A DNA stretch of 53,053 bases from Candidatus Harrisonbacteria bacterium RIFCSPHIGHO2_02_FULL_42_16 (GCA_001818695.1 MHJG01000005.1:1-53053), one strand, 5' to 3'; counted from the first letter of the stretch, positions 42,821-52,102 are shown. Program-made: numbers and translations. The notes: generated from the sequence alone by a model not told the origin.

Positions 42821-43423
42821 ATGGGAGACAAAATGGTGGATAAGCTCGAGTTGGTTAATCAGAAGGCGATTGAGATGTTTCCGGAGCTTTGGAAAGCGGT
42901 TTATCTTCGACATCTGAAGTCTAATATTTTAACTGGCGGCCACGATCCTTTTCATGCTGCTAGAGTTGGGCAATATGCTTTTGAGATCGCTGAGGCCCTT
43001 GAGGTGGCTCGGCTCGCTGGAGTAGCTGGCCTCTGCCATAATGCTGATCGGATATTGCAACACGATTTAAAAGTTAGTAGAAAGGATGTTCCGGAAGAGA
43101 TGGTTATCGTATTAGTCAATGAATGGCTTGATTTTACTGATTTATCTGAAGAGAAGCGGCGCCTGGTTGTTAGCGCGGTGCTTCTCCATAGTTTGCCGAA
43201 TGATCCTAATGACGGATTAGTGTTAGTGACTTTAAAAGATGCGGATCGTTTAGCTAATTTGGAACCGGACGTTATTATGCGAGCGGCGCAGTTTTATCCG
43301 GATTTTCCAGTAGTGGATCCAGTGTATTGGCTGTCTGAATCCAGCGGCTACTTTTCGCGAACCGCGATCGAGTGTTGGCTGGATGTCGGACTTTTGCCGT
43401 TTACGCCTCCGGAGGGAGGATAA
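42821..43423 (+). CDS. cassette 4a: HD-domain-like protein
   Basis: 200 residues; an alternative start at 42833 (MVDKLELVNQ) has a GGGAG sequence 5 nt upstream and may be the real one. Motifs GGHDPFHAARVGQYAFEIAE, LAGVAGLCHNADR and LKDADRLANLEPD follow the order of HD phosphohydrolases, with HN in place of the central HD. Activity on a nucleotide or phosphate ester is therefore uncertain. It is the first gene of a two-gene unit with the SDR, in a promoter-to-terminator cassette. Confidence 0.72.
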   Translation: MGDKMVDKLELVNQKAIEMFPELWKAVYLRHLKSNILTGGHDPFHAARVGQYAFEIAEALEVARLAGVAGLCHNADRILQHDLKVSRKDVPEEMVIVLVNEWLDFTDLSEEKRRLVVSAVLLHSLPNDPNDGLVLVTLKDADRLANLEPDVIMRAAQFYPDFPVVDPVYWLSESSGYFSRTAIECWLDVGLLPFTPPEGG

Positions 43424-43424
43424 A

Positions 43425-44201
43425 ATGGATAAAAAAGTTGTGTTAGTTACCGGGGGTTTCGGTGGAATTGGTTTTGCGACTGGGAAAGCTTTCATAAAAA
43501 GTGGGTATGACGTACTTCTTACTGATATTGCAGCAGCGCCCTCGCCAGAAGTTTTGGAATCTTTCCATGAATTAAACAGAATTTCTTCAGATGCGGTCGG
43601 TAACATGGTTTTGTATCCCAAATGTGATATACGTTCTGAAGAAATGGCAAGAGATCTTTTTGAGTTTTGTAAAAAAGCTTACGGTCGTTTAGATGTGTTG
43701 GTAACTGCACATGGCGTATATTCTTCTCAAAAAGTAAGTGAACTTACCGAAGAGGAAATTGATCGTATTATGGACACAAACTTCAAAGGGGTTGTTCTTT
43801 GTGCTCGGGAAGCGCTTTATCTTATGAAAACCGGCGTTATCATTAATGTTGGTTCTAGTGTGGGAATCGCAGCAGACAGCGATTCGCCAATTTATTCCGC
43901 TTCAAAAGCTGCAATCCATCAGTTTACGAAATGTTTGGCCCAAAAGTGCGGGAGAACCATTCGTGTAAATGTTATTGCTCCCGGTCCCGTGGATACGCCA
44001 CTTCTTCGAAAAGCTTTTAATAATGATTTAAAGACTATCGAAGAGTATCGGCGTATGGCATTACGCGGCATAGCAAGTTGCGACGAAATCGCGACAATGA
44101 TTGTATTTATGGCAAGCGATGCTTGTAATTTCATGAACGGCGCGATCGTGCCATTCGATGGCGGCGAGAGCATTCTTTACGCTGGAGAGCCACCGAAGTG
44201 A
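43425..44201 (+). CDS. cassette 4b: short-chain dehydrogenase/reductase
   Basis: 258 residues from the ATG at 43425, set by the SD GGAGG just upstream; only 1 nt separates it from the previous stop. TGGFGGIGFATG cofactor loop, TAHG in place of NNAG, catalytic Ser in NVGSSVG, YSASK, and PGPVDTPL. C-terminal FMNGAIVPFDGGESI is typical of classical SDRs. Substrate unknown; pairing with an HD protein is unusual for an SDR. Confidence 0.85.
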   Translation: MDKKVVLVTGGFGGIGFATGKAFIKSGYDVLLTDIAAAPSPEVLESFHELNRISSDAVGNMVLYPKCDIRSEEMARDLFEFCKKAYGRLDVLVTAHGVYSSQKVSELTEEEIDRIMDTNFKGVVLCAREALYLMKTGVIINVGSSVGIAADSDSPIYSASKAAIHQFTKCLAQKCGRTIRVNVIAPGPVDTPLLRKAFNNDLKTIEEYRRMALRGIASCDEIATMIVFMASDACNFMNGAIVPFDGGESILYAGEPPK

Positions 44202-44241
44202 TATTAATGATGAAAAGTAATATGAGCTTTGATTGACTATC

Positions 44242-44294
44242 AGCGCCTTGTGAAAATTTGTGAATAACAAATCTAACTCATAAGGCGCTTTTTA
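44242..44294 (+). terminator. intrinsic terminator of cassette 4
   Basis: AGCGCCTT (44242-44249) pairs with AAGGCGCT (44282-44289), followed by T-rich DNA. An inner stem ATTTGT/ACAAAT sits in the loop. Confidence 0.85.
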
Positions 44295-45146
44295 TTTTCT
44301 TAAAATTACTTCTTTTAAAATTTGTTTTGCTAATTTTTGAGTGGCAGCGGTAATTACCGGCACCGCTTCTTTTTGTCCAAATTCAAAGTATTTTGCCGAT
44401 CCAAGATCATTACCGTTTATACCAATCATTACACCACCTGCCTCTTTAATGAGTCCGTAAGCAACGGCTTTTTCTAGGTTCTGTTTTTTGGTGTATTCAA
44501 TATAGGCGTCATATGCACCTAGAATAACATCGAGATAATTGGTGGACGAACCGGAGGTGTCGTTGCAGGAATTAGGAAATTTTTTGCTTAGAATATCGCG
44601 ATAAATATTTTTTTCAGCTTCTAAATAATTATCAATATAAATTTTTGTTTTTCGGTTTAGGGGATCAGTTTGCGGGATCTTAATTGGTAAATTTTGATTG
44701 TTTTTTATAAGCCAGGCGCCTTTCCCCCGAGAAGCAACAAAGAGTCTTTTGGTGGCATGTTCCATAATGCCGCTTATCAAATAATCTTTATATTTTGGAT
44801 TAAGGCCCTGAAAAATTCCAAACATGGTGGAGTATCTTCCTTTGCTGCGCGCGATTTTATAAATCGCTGATCCGTCTATGCCGTCTAAAATCCCGAGGAA
44901 CTGCGGATGGGGCGTGATGTCTACCTGTCCGTGTTCTTCGGAAATTACCCTAACGGGTATTTCAATTGATTTTAGGTGATTAAGGACTGCATTTTCGGCT
45001 TCTATATCAGCTCGGACTGCAACATCCCCAAATTGATTTTTTTGAACAATTTCTTCGCCTTTTATTCCTAAGAGATCGTGGGTTTCAAGGGCCTTGAATA
45101 GAGCGACAACAACTTCTTTTTGCAATTTTTCCAAATTTACCTTCAC
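44292..45146 (-). CDS. inositol-monophosphatase/CysQ family phosphatase
   Basis: 284 residues. Metal-site motifs GDVAVRADIEAE, VISEEHG and the signature ILDGIDGSAIY (D-x2-D-G-S). The family hydrolyses inositol phosphate, fructose bisphosphate or PAP. In this cluster it may dephosphorylate a sugar phosphate. It is the last gene of a minus-strand operon with Nudix, aminotransferase and C-methyltransferase genes (gaps of 2-4 nt). Confidence 0.85.
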   Translation of the reverse strand: MKVNLEKLQKEVVVALFKALETHDLLGIKGEEIVQKNQFGDVAVRADIEAENAVLNHLKSIEIPVRVISEEHGQVDITPHPQFLGILDGIDGSAIYKIARSKGRYSTMFGIFQGLNPKYKDYLISGIMEHATKRLFVASRGKGAWLIKNNQNLPIKIPQTDPLNRKTKIYIDNYLEAEKNIYRDILSKKFPNSCNDTSGSSTNYLDVILGAYDAYIEYTKKQNLEKAVAYGLIKEAGGVMIGINGNDLGSAKYFEFGQKEAVPVITAATQKLAKQILKEVILRK

Positions 45147-45150
45147 AAAT

Positions 45151-46086
45151 TTATAGATTTTTAGTTAGTTTTTTAAGTTTTCGGATTACCTTTTGTTCCA
45201 TTTTTTTTCGATTTTCCCCAATAATGTATTTTGTCCAAATTTTTGAAAGCGATTTCATCATTTTTTCAAACCATTTTTCTCCGTAGCGGTCTTTTCCTAA
45301 CAGCAACATTGCCGCTAAACCGTCCTCTACGCTGGCGAGTGCGGTTTCTATTATGAATTTTTCAAACCATTTTTTTCTAATAGGGATAAAAACAATCCGG
45401 TTTTCATCATCATGGATTTTTGAGGAAATGTCAACTGGGGTTAGATGGGTTTGGACAAAGAAGATTACTCCGGCGGTAGAAGAGCCAATATTATAAGTAA
45501 TACCTCGGCAAATTAGCCCATAAATTTCTTTTGGACTTAGCCCGGTTTCTTCTTTTATTTCTCTAATAACGGTTTCGGTAGGAGTTTCTTTATCTTGAGT
45601 TTGGGCATTGCCCCCGGCGGTTACGCTATAGCCGCCGGGCTTATAATCGTGTTTGAGATTTCTAATGGCAATACCGAGTTTTTCTTCGCCGGAATTTGTT
45701 TTGGCGATTATTGCCGCAACAACCCCTATTGGGACGGGAACAAATTTTCTGCCCATTTTTTTTAGTTTTAAACTTCGCCCCCCGATTGCGTCTCGATAAC
45801 TGATAGTCGGGTCAACCTTGATTATTAATTGACCGTTTTTAACTTTTGCGCCAACGAAATGATATCTTGACGGTTTGGTGTCGCCGGACCGTAGTTTAAA
45901 ACCCGAAGTTAAAAATTTTTGCCACTCATTTTCTATTAGTAATTCAGATTTTAAGTTCCGTTTTAAGATACCAAATCCTTTTTTTATTTTAATTTGATTT
46001 GGAAGGAATTTTCCTTCTACCAGCAATTTAAAAAACGGCCCCTCCTGATTTTTTGATGATGGAATATTTTTATTATTGCGAGCCAC
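45151..46086 (-). CDS. Nudix hydrolase with N-terminal extension
   Basis: 311 residues. The Nudix helix reads ETPTETVIREIKEETGL (E-x7-REUxEExGU), preceded by GGNAQTQDK, so the usual Gly-to-Glu spacing is slightly longer. About 90 residues precede the Nudix fold and a C-terminal helical part (about 235-311) follows. The enzyme would cleave an NDP-linked compound, perhaps a nucleotide sugar. It lies in a tight operon with the aminotransferase. Confidence 0.8.
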   Translation of the reverse strand: MARNNKNIPSSKNQEGPFFKLLVEGKFLPNQIKIKKGFGILKRNLKSELLIENEWQKFLTSGFKLRSGDTKPSRYHFVGAKVKNGQLIIKVDPTISYRDAIGGRSLKLKKMGRKFVPVPIGVVAAIIAKTNSGEEKLGIAIRNLKHDYKPGGYSVTAGGNAQTQDKETPTETVIREIKEETGLSPKEIYGLICRGITYNIGSSTAGVIFFVQTHLTPVDISSKIHDDENRIVFIPIRKKWFEKFIIETALASVEDGLAAMLLLGKDRYGEKWFEKMMKSLSKIWTKYIIGENRKKMEQKVIRKLKKLTKNL

Positions 46087-46088
46087 GT

Positions 46089-47180
46089 TTATTTTTTTAA
46101 AAACTCTTTTATTTTTTTACAGATAGTTAGTGTATTTTCATCGGTTAAGGTGAAGGCCGAAGGAAGCCAGAGCGCTTTTGGGGAAAGGCGGGTGCTGTTA
46201 GGAAAATTATCATCTGGCAATCGGTAAGGAGGTTGTTGGTGGATTGGCCGCCAGTATTTTCGCGAATCCATATTTTGGTCTTTAAGATATTTTTCTAATT
46301 CGTCTCTTTTTTCAGTTAGAATATCAGTCCATTGGGGTAATTCTTCTTGGCGAGACGGGAAAATTGAAATTTCTGAAACATTTTTTAAGTTTTCTTTATA
46401 CAATTCATAATTCCTCTTCATTCTTTCGGCCCTTTTTTTAAGGTGAGTCAACTGGCCTAATCCCATTCCTGCTTGCAAATCAGTCATCCGGAAATTATAA
46501 CCAATGCTGTTATGGATATCGTCTCCACCGCCAGTGCCGCGCATCGGCCGACCCTGGTCTTTAAGCGGACGGAGTTTAGAAAAGATTTTATCATTATTGG
46601 TAATGATCATGCCGCCTTGTCCAGTAGAAATAGTTTTATTGGCAGAAAAAGAAAAACATCCAAGATCGCCAATGGCGCCTAGAAATTTATTGCCTTGTTT
46701 AGAGGTCAGCGCTTCGGCGGCATCTTCTATCACAAAAAGATTATGTTTTTTGGCAATACTCATTATGGCTTCCATGTCTGCCCCTCTGCCAGTGACATGC
46801 ACTGGGACAATTGCTTTGGTTTTGACATTAATCGCTTTTTTGATGGCATCAATTGAGATGGTGAGGTCAGCCGGATTCACGTCTACTAATACTGGTTTTG
46901 CTCCGCAAAGATCCACTGCATTGGCAGTGGCAATAAAAGTGAGATCTGGAACAATTACTTCATCGCCGTACCCAACGTCCAAAGCTTTAAGTGCTAAGAA
47001 AATAGCTGCGGTGCCGCTAGTTGTTGCCGAGGCATATTTGGCGCCGACTAATTTAGCAATTTTATTTTCAAATTGAGCGGTTAGCGGACCTTCATTGACA
47101 AAATTAGCGTCCAGCGCTTTTTTTATAAACTCATAGTCCTCTTTTTCTACTTTTGGCATCCACCAAGGAATCTTATTCAT
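46089..47180 (-). CDS. DegT/DnrJ/EryC1/StrS sugar aminotransferase
   Basis: 363 residues, PLP fold type I. ATTSGTAAIFLAL, PDLTFIATANAV, VIEDAAEAL (PLP ring Asp) and the Schiff-base Lys in SFSANKTISTGQGGM. It would aminate a keto-sugar; the two Gmd-like genes nearby suggest GDP-4-keto-6-deoxymannose and hence a perosamine-type product, but this is inference from context. Confidence 0.9.
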   Translation of the reverse strand: MNKIPWWMPKVEKEDYEFIKKALDANFVNEGPLTAQFENKIAKLVGAKYASATTSGTAAIFLALKALDVGYGDEVIVPDLTFIATANAVDLCGAKPVLVDVNPADLTISIDAIKKAINVKTKAIVPVHVTGRGADMEAIMSIAKKHNLFVIEDAAEALTSKQGNKFLGAIGDLGCFSFSANKTISTGQGGMIITNNDKIFSKLRPLKDQGRPMRGTGGGDDIHNSIGYNFRMTDLQAGMGLGQLTHLKKRAERMKRNYELYKENLKNVSEISIFPSRQEELPQWTDILTEKRDELEKYLKDQNMDSRKYWRPIHQQPPYRLPDDNFPNSTRLSPKALWLPSAFTLTDENTLTICKKIKEFLKK

Positions 47181-47183
47181 ATA

Positions 47184-48431
47184 TTATTTAATTATTCTTG
47201 GCTTTGGTAATGGAATTATAAATTTACCCTTATACCCCATTTTTCGCATTACTTTCATTAATTCTTCTCCGATATGCCAGGAAGAGACAAGAACGTATTC
47301 TGGCTGATATTTTATGATTTTTTGCTCATCCACGACCGGAATGTGGGTTCCCGGAGTGAAGAGGCCGATTTTCGGCGACCCTTTTTTCTCGCCGATATAA
47401 TTTAAGAATTGATTATTGATTCCGGTGAATCCGAGGAGGGTATTGGAGCGGGCGGAGCTGGTGAGTCCGACCAGGCGCGCGCCTTCTTTTTTGCACTGTA
47501 AAATAATGGCCAGCAAATCATTCTTGGCCGTCATCACCTGCTTTCGGAATTGGTTCCAGAATTTTTTGTCATAGATTCCAGATTTTTCTTCTTCCCGGAT
47601 TAATTTTTTTACCCGATCGCTTTGCGGCCGTTTGCCCTTCATCGCGAAAACCCGGATTGATCCTCCGGCGGCGGAAATCCTTTCGGCGTCAACGAGGGTG
47701 CAGCCGAAGGAGTTGAAAAGATACTGCAACGGTTTTAGTGAGTAATATCGGAGATGGTCATGGTAGACCGTGTCAAACTCCAATTTTTCAACGATAGCCA
47801 GTAAATATTGGGATTCGGAAACAAAGACGCCGTCTTTGGCTAAAAGATTTTTAATATTATTTATTAATTCCGGCATGTTAGGAATATGCGCAAAAACATT
47901 GGTAGCGGTAATAATTTGGGCCTTTCCATATTTTTTAGTAATCTTCGCCACTGTTTTTTTATTGATGAATTCTTGAACCGTTGGGATGCTATTTTTATTG
48001 GCCACATCTGCCGCGTCCGTCGGTTCGATTCCCAGCACCCGCATTCCTTTATCCTTGAATCCCTGAAGCAAGGTGCCATCATTGGAACCGATATCAATGA
48101 CGAGATCTTTGGGAGTTAAATTATATTTTTTCTCCAGAAGGTCGGCCAGGGAGCGAAAATTTTTAACCAGCATATTAGTGAGTCCGCTGCGGTATGGATA
48201 AATAAAAGGAAAAGCAATATCGGGATCTAAGATATAGTCCAATTGTAAAAGACCGCACTTAGGACAGCGGCAAAGATTAAGAGGATAAGTTATTTCCGGC
48301 TCCTGCAGTTGTTTTTTGGTAAGATAGCTGGAAACTGGCAGTTGATGGCCTAGAGGTAGAACCAATTCAAGATTTTTATTGGAACAGATTTGGCATTTTT
48401 TTACTGCGCCAACGAATTGTTCTGATTTCAT
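47184..48431 (-). CDS. sugar C-methyltransferase (TylC3/NovU type), copy 2
   Basis: 415 residues. Zinc-binding CQIC and CPKCG, SAM loop VIDIGSNDGTLLQGF, ATNVFAHIPN, YHDHLRYYSL, C-terminal LTSSARSNTLLGFTG, ending FIIPLPKP. Same three-part layout as 38632-39861 but clearly diverged, so it probably acts on another sugar. First gene of the minus-strand operon, divergent from the GT4 at 48508. Confidence 0.87.
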   Translation of the reverse strand: MKSEQFVGAVKKCQICSNKNLELVLPLGHQLPVSSYLTKKQLQEPEITYPLNLCRCPKCGLLQLDYILDPDIAFPFIYPYRSGLTNMLVKNFRSLADLLEKKYNLTPKDLVIDIGSNDGTLLQGFKDKGMRVLGIEPTDAADVANKNSIPTVQEFINKKTVAKITKKYGKAQIITATNVFAHIPNMPELINNIKNLLAKDGVFVSESQYLLAIVEKLEFDTVYHDHLRYYSLKPLQYLFNSFGCTLVDAERISAAGGSIRVFAMKGKRPQSDRVKKLIREEEKSGIYDKKFWNQFRKQVMTAKNDLLAIILQCKKEGARLVGLTSSARSNTLLGFTGINNQFLNYIGEKKGSPKIGLFTPGTHIPVVDEQKIIKYQPEYVLVSSWHIGEELMKVMRKMGYKGKFIIPLPKPRIIK

Positions 48432-48507
48432 GTTTATATTATTATAACTTATAATATTGAATTCAAGTTATATTTAAGAACTTATTTCAGCAATAATCTC
48501 TAAACAC

Positions 48508-49701
48508 ATGAAATTTTTTTTTATTACCCCGAAATTTAATCTTAGAAATATCAGCGGCTCCATTGTTGAATACGATATAATGATTAGGGATCTTATGAAA
48601 TTGGGTCACCAAGTTACCGTAGTGACGGCATTTTCTGACCTTAATGACGGCTTAGAAGGAGCGCCATATAAAGTTATTGAAGAAAACATAAATCGTCCAA
48701 GAAGATTGTTGAAAATTCAAAAAAGGGTTTTTTGGATTTTAAGGAAATATTCCGACCAGGCCGATTTTTTTTATGTTGACGGCCAAGTTTTTTTGTATGG
48801 CGCCGGCTTATATAGGCGATTAGGCGGCCGGGTGCCGGTTTCCGCTTATTTTAATCGTGAATTAGTTTGTTGGCCGGATGGTGAAGCAAATTTTCTTTCC
48901 CAAGACGATAATTTTTTGGTCAGAATCAAAAAAAACCTACGTTTTTATATTGAAAAATACATTGGAATGCCGATAGCGAGCAATATTGATTTGATGCTTT
49001 TTACCAATCCACACCTTAAAAAATCTTATGAAAATTTCGGTTTAAGGATGAAAACCGGCAGAGTTTTAATTTTCGGCGATTCTGTTGACGTCAGAAAAAA
49101 TATGAAAGAACATGGAGTAACCGAAGATTATTATGTTAAAAGAAATAAGATTAGTGAAAAGCTGAATATTTTTTATTCCAGTCGCATGGTTCCAGGAAAA
49201 GGATTTGAGCTGTTAATTAATGCTTTTTCTAAAATTAAGAATAAAGAAAAGTTTAATCTAATTTTGGGCGGAACCGGACCTCGGGAATCAATGATTAAGA
49301 AAATGGTTAAGGAATTAGGACTTGATCCGTATGTGGCATTTCCTGGCTGGGTGGCGCGGGAAGAAATTTTTAATTCTTATAAAAAAGCGGATATTTTTGT
49401 CCAACCTCGCTGGCGTCGGGATTTGACTTCAATGTCTTTAATAGATGCCATGACTTTTGGAGTGCCGATTGTGGCTCCTGGTGGTGGCGGCTTGGAGTGG
49501 GACGCTAAAAACAGCGCTCTTTATTTTAAAGACGGCAATGCCGATGAGTTAGCGCACAGAATTGAAGAATTGGGAAATAATCGCGAATTGCGAGCAAAAT
49601 TATCCAAAGCCTGTTATAAAAGATTGGCCGAGAATGAAATGAGGCACGATTGGCAGGCAGAGCGATGGAGCAATAAAATGAGAGAGATTAAAAATCAGTA
49701 A
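48508..49701 (+). CDS. GT4-like glycosyltransferase
   Basis: 397 residues, GT-B. N-terminal LRNISGSIVEYDIMIRDLM; C-terminal YSSRMVPGKGFELLINAF, LGGTGPR and PRWRRDLTSMSLIDAMTFGVP. The E-x7-E motif is changed to D-LTSMSLI-D, so donor contacts may be altered. It begins a plus-strand run with two GT2 genes and the RmlD fusion. Confidence 0.82.
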   Translation: MKFFFITPKFNLRNISGSIVEYDIMIRDLMKLGHQVTVVTAFSDLNDGLEGAPYKVIEENINRPRRLLKIQKRVFWILRKYSDQADFFYVDGQVFLYGAGLYRRLGGRVPVSAYFNRELVCWPDGEANFLSQDDNFLVRIKKNLRFYIEKYIGMPIASNIDLMLFTNPHLKKSYENFGLRMKTGRVLIFGDSVDVRKNMKEHGVTEDYYVKRNKISEKLNIFYSSRMVPGKGFELLINAFSKIKNKEKFNLILGGTGPRESMIKKMVKELGLDPYVAFPGWVAREEIFNSYKKADIFVQPRWRRDLTSMSLIDAMTFGVPIVAPGGGGLEWDAKNSALYFKDGNADELAHRIEELGNNRELRAKLSKACYKRLAENEMRHDWQAERWSNKMREIKNQ

Positions 49702-49705
49702 AACC

Positions 49706-50422
49706 ATGGTTAATTATAGGAATCACATATTACTCCCAACAGAAATTTCTTTTTTTTGTCCGGCCTATAATGATGAAGCCAACCTGCCTAAATTGATTTC
49801 GGCGGTGTACGAATTTCTTTCCCGCGTCAGCAAAAAATTTGAAATCATTATTGTTGAAGACGGCAGTCCGGATAGAACCGGCGAGGTTGCTGAACAGTTG
49901 GCTAAACAATTTCCGAATATCAAAGTTATCCATCATTCCAAGAATCTGGGATACGGAGCGGCTTTGCGGGATGGATTCCGGGAGGCGCGCTACGCTTACG
50001 TAATGTATACCGACGGCGACAATCAGTACGATGTCCGGGAATTCGAGCCCTATCTCCATCTTTTGGGCCAAGCTGATATTCTCTCTGGTTACGTAGAAAA
50101 AAAGGCCTTAACCTTGAGAAGAAAAATTCAATCGAGGATATTTAATGTTTTAATTAAATTGTTATTTTTCGTTAATATTCGCGATATTAATTGCGCGATG
50201 AAAATATATTCCCGGAAAGTTTTGGATGCCATAGATATTAAAAGCACCAGCGCTTTTATTGACGCCGAAATGCTGATTCGCGCCCAGCGGAGCGGTTTCC
50301 GCGTCGCTCAATTTCCGGTAACTCATTTTTCTCGGGTTGGCGGATTGGCCAGCGGTTCCCGATTTTCCGTGATTGCCGATACCGTCAAGGATATGTTAAA
50401 ATTCCGATTCGGGTTATTATAA
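49706..50422 (+). CDS. GT2 glycosyltransferase, Dpm1/GtrB-like
   Basis: 238 residues. FFCPAYNDEANLPKLI, VEDGSPDRTGE, metal-binding MYTDGDNQYD and INCAMKIYSRKVLD. No C-terminal membrane helices. Likely loads a polyprenyl phosphate with a sugar. 4 nt after the GT4 gene, 9 nt before the RmlD fusion. Confidence 0.83.
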   Translation: MVNYRNHILLPTEISFFCPAYNDEANLPKLISAVYEFLSRVSKKFEIIIVEDGSPDRTGEVAEQLAKQFPNIKVIHHSKNLGYGAALRDGFREARYAYVMYTDGDNQYDVREFEPYLHLLGQADILSGYVEKKALTLRRKIQSRIFNVLIKLLFFVNIRDINCAMKIYSRKVLDAIDIKSTSAFIDAEMLIRAQRSGFRVAQFPVTHFSRVGGLASGSRFSVIADTVKDMLKFRFGLL

Positions 50423-50431
50423 ATCGCGCCT

Positions 50432-52102
50432 ATGATTGATAAAAAAGAAATTTTACTGATTACCGGCTGCGGCGGAATGCTGGGTGAGGCCGTATATCAG
50501 CGGCTGCAGAATCGCTGCAAAGTTTATGCTACCGACATTAACCTTAATGAGCCCTGGCTGGAGCGCTTGGATGTAGCCGATCGGCGGGAAGTTCAGAATT
50601 ATCTGAATAAGGTCAGGCCAGATTACATCGTGCACCTGGCGGCATTGACCGATATGGAATATTGCGAGCTTAATCCAGAGCGGGCCTATGCAGTTAATGA
50701 GCTGGGGGTCGGAAATCTGGCGGAATACGCCAGTCAGAAAAACACACCATTTGTGTATATTTCCACGGCGGGAGTTTTTGACGGAGCCAAAGATTTTTAT
50801 AATGAAAACGACGCGCCTAATCCGCAGAGCGTTTACGGAAAATCAAAATATGGCGGAGAACTGATTGCGCGTCGGTTGAATAAATCAATTATGATCCGCG
50901 CCGGATGGATGATGGGCGGCGGTCCGAGAAAGGATAAAAAGTTCATCAATAAAATTATTAAACAGCTCCGCGCCGGCGCGGATGAAATTGCGGTTGTGGA
51001 TGATAAGCTGGGCACTCCTTGCTACACCTATGACCTTGCTAAAATAATCGAATATTTGTTGGATCATGAAACTTACGGTTTATACCATGGCGTTTGCGAT
51101 GGTGGCGCCAGCCGCTATGAGGTTGCGGAATTTTTAGTGAAAGAGCTGAACCTTGACCGCCCGGTTAAAATCCGGAGAGTTTCCTCCGATCATTTTCGGG
51201 AAAGTTATTTCGCGCCCCGACCGGCTTCCGAAAAATTAATTAATTCCAGGCTGAAAGAAAAGGGGATTAATTTTACCCGGGATTGGAAAGAGTGCCTGAA
51301 AGAATATGTAGGTAAATTTGATTGGAATTTATGGGACCTTAACACTTCCGGAATGGAACGCAGTTTCTATAAGAATTATTTTCAGGTGGAAAAAGGCCAT
51401 TGGCTGATGCGCGGTCGCCGGGGCATTGTGGAGGATATTTTGGCGAAGCTGAATTATCAGCCGAAGGCCACACGAATTTTAGATTTTGGCTGCGGCTCCG
51501 GGTATTTTGTTTCTGAGCTGGCTAAAATCGGTTATCCATCATTTGGCGTTGATGTTTCGTCGGAAGCAATTCAATACGGCCAGCGGCAGGGGATTCAGAA
51601 TATTGAAGTTTTAGACGGCCACCGCCTTAATTTTCCGGATAATCATTTTCAGGCAGTGTTAATGCTTGATTTCTTAGGGCATCTGGAAGATGAAACCTGG
51701 GCCTTAAAAGAAGCTCAACGGGTGCTGGCTCCGGGAGGAGTTGCCATTATCATGGTACCGGCCTTTCAATTTTTATGGGGAATTCACGATGAGGTCGCCC
51801 ACCATTTTCGGCGTTATACCATGCCGCAACTGCTGGAACGGGTTCGGCACGCCAGCAAGTTATCAGTAGCGAGGAAAACTTATTTTAATACCCTTCTTTT
51901 TTTTCCAATTGCCGCTGTGCGGCTTTTAACTCGTTGGCTGAAAATCCGGAATCGCGAATCAGACTTTGAAATAAATAACGGCCTTACCGACCCAATTTTT
52001 TCAAGAATTTTCAGTTTGGAGCGGCAACTGCTCCGGAGAGTCAGTTTTCCGTTCGGAGTTTCAATTTTATTGGTGCTCCAAAAACAAAAATCATATGAGT
52101 AA
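50432..52102 (+). CDS. RmlD-like sugar reductase - SAM methyltransferase fusion
   Basis: 556 residues. N-terminal RmlD/SDR domain (about 1-290): TGCGGMLGEAVYQRL, HLAALTDMEYCE, VYISTAGVFDG and Y-x3-K in SVYGKSK, as in dTDP-4-dehydrorhamnose reductase. C-terminal class I methyltransferase (about 310-556): ILDFGCGSGYFVSEL, FGVDVSSEAI, FPDNHFQAVLMLD. Both halves keep their key residues. It could reduce a keto-sugar and methylate the same sugar or the growing chain. Overlaps the next GT2 by 8 nt. Confidence 0.85.
   Translation: MIDKKEILLITGCGGMLGEAVYQRLQNRCKVYATDINLNEPWLERLDVADRREVQNYLNKVRPDYIVHLAALTDMEYCELNPERAYAVNELGVGNLAEYASQKNTPFVYISTAGVFDGAKDFYNENDAPNPQSVYGKSKYGGELIARRLNKSIMIRAGWMMGGGPRKDKKFINKIIKQLRAGADEIAVVDDKLGTPCYTYDLAKIIEYLLDHETYGLYHGVCDGGASRYEVAEFLVKELNLDRPVKIRRVSSDHFRESYFAPRPASEKLINSRLKEKGINFTRDWKECLKEYVGKFDWNLWDLNTSGMERSFYKNYFQVEKGHWLMRGRRGIVEDILAKLNYQPKATRILDFGCGSGYFVSELAKIGYPSFGVDVSSEAIQYGQRQGIQNIEVLDGHRLNFPDNHFQAVLMLDFLGHLEDETWALKEAQRVLAPGGVAIIMVPAFQFLWGIHDEVAHHFRRYTMPQLLERVRHASKLSVARKTYFNTLLFFPIAAVRLLTRWLKIRNRESDFEINNGLTDPIFSRIFSLERQLLRRVSFPFGVSILLVLQKQKSYE

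Noticed and set aside
46504-47076. 190-codon plus-strand frame opposite the aminotransferase
   Set aside because: Antisense shadow of a clearly conserved PLP enzyme.
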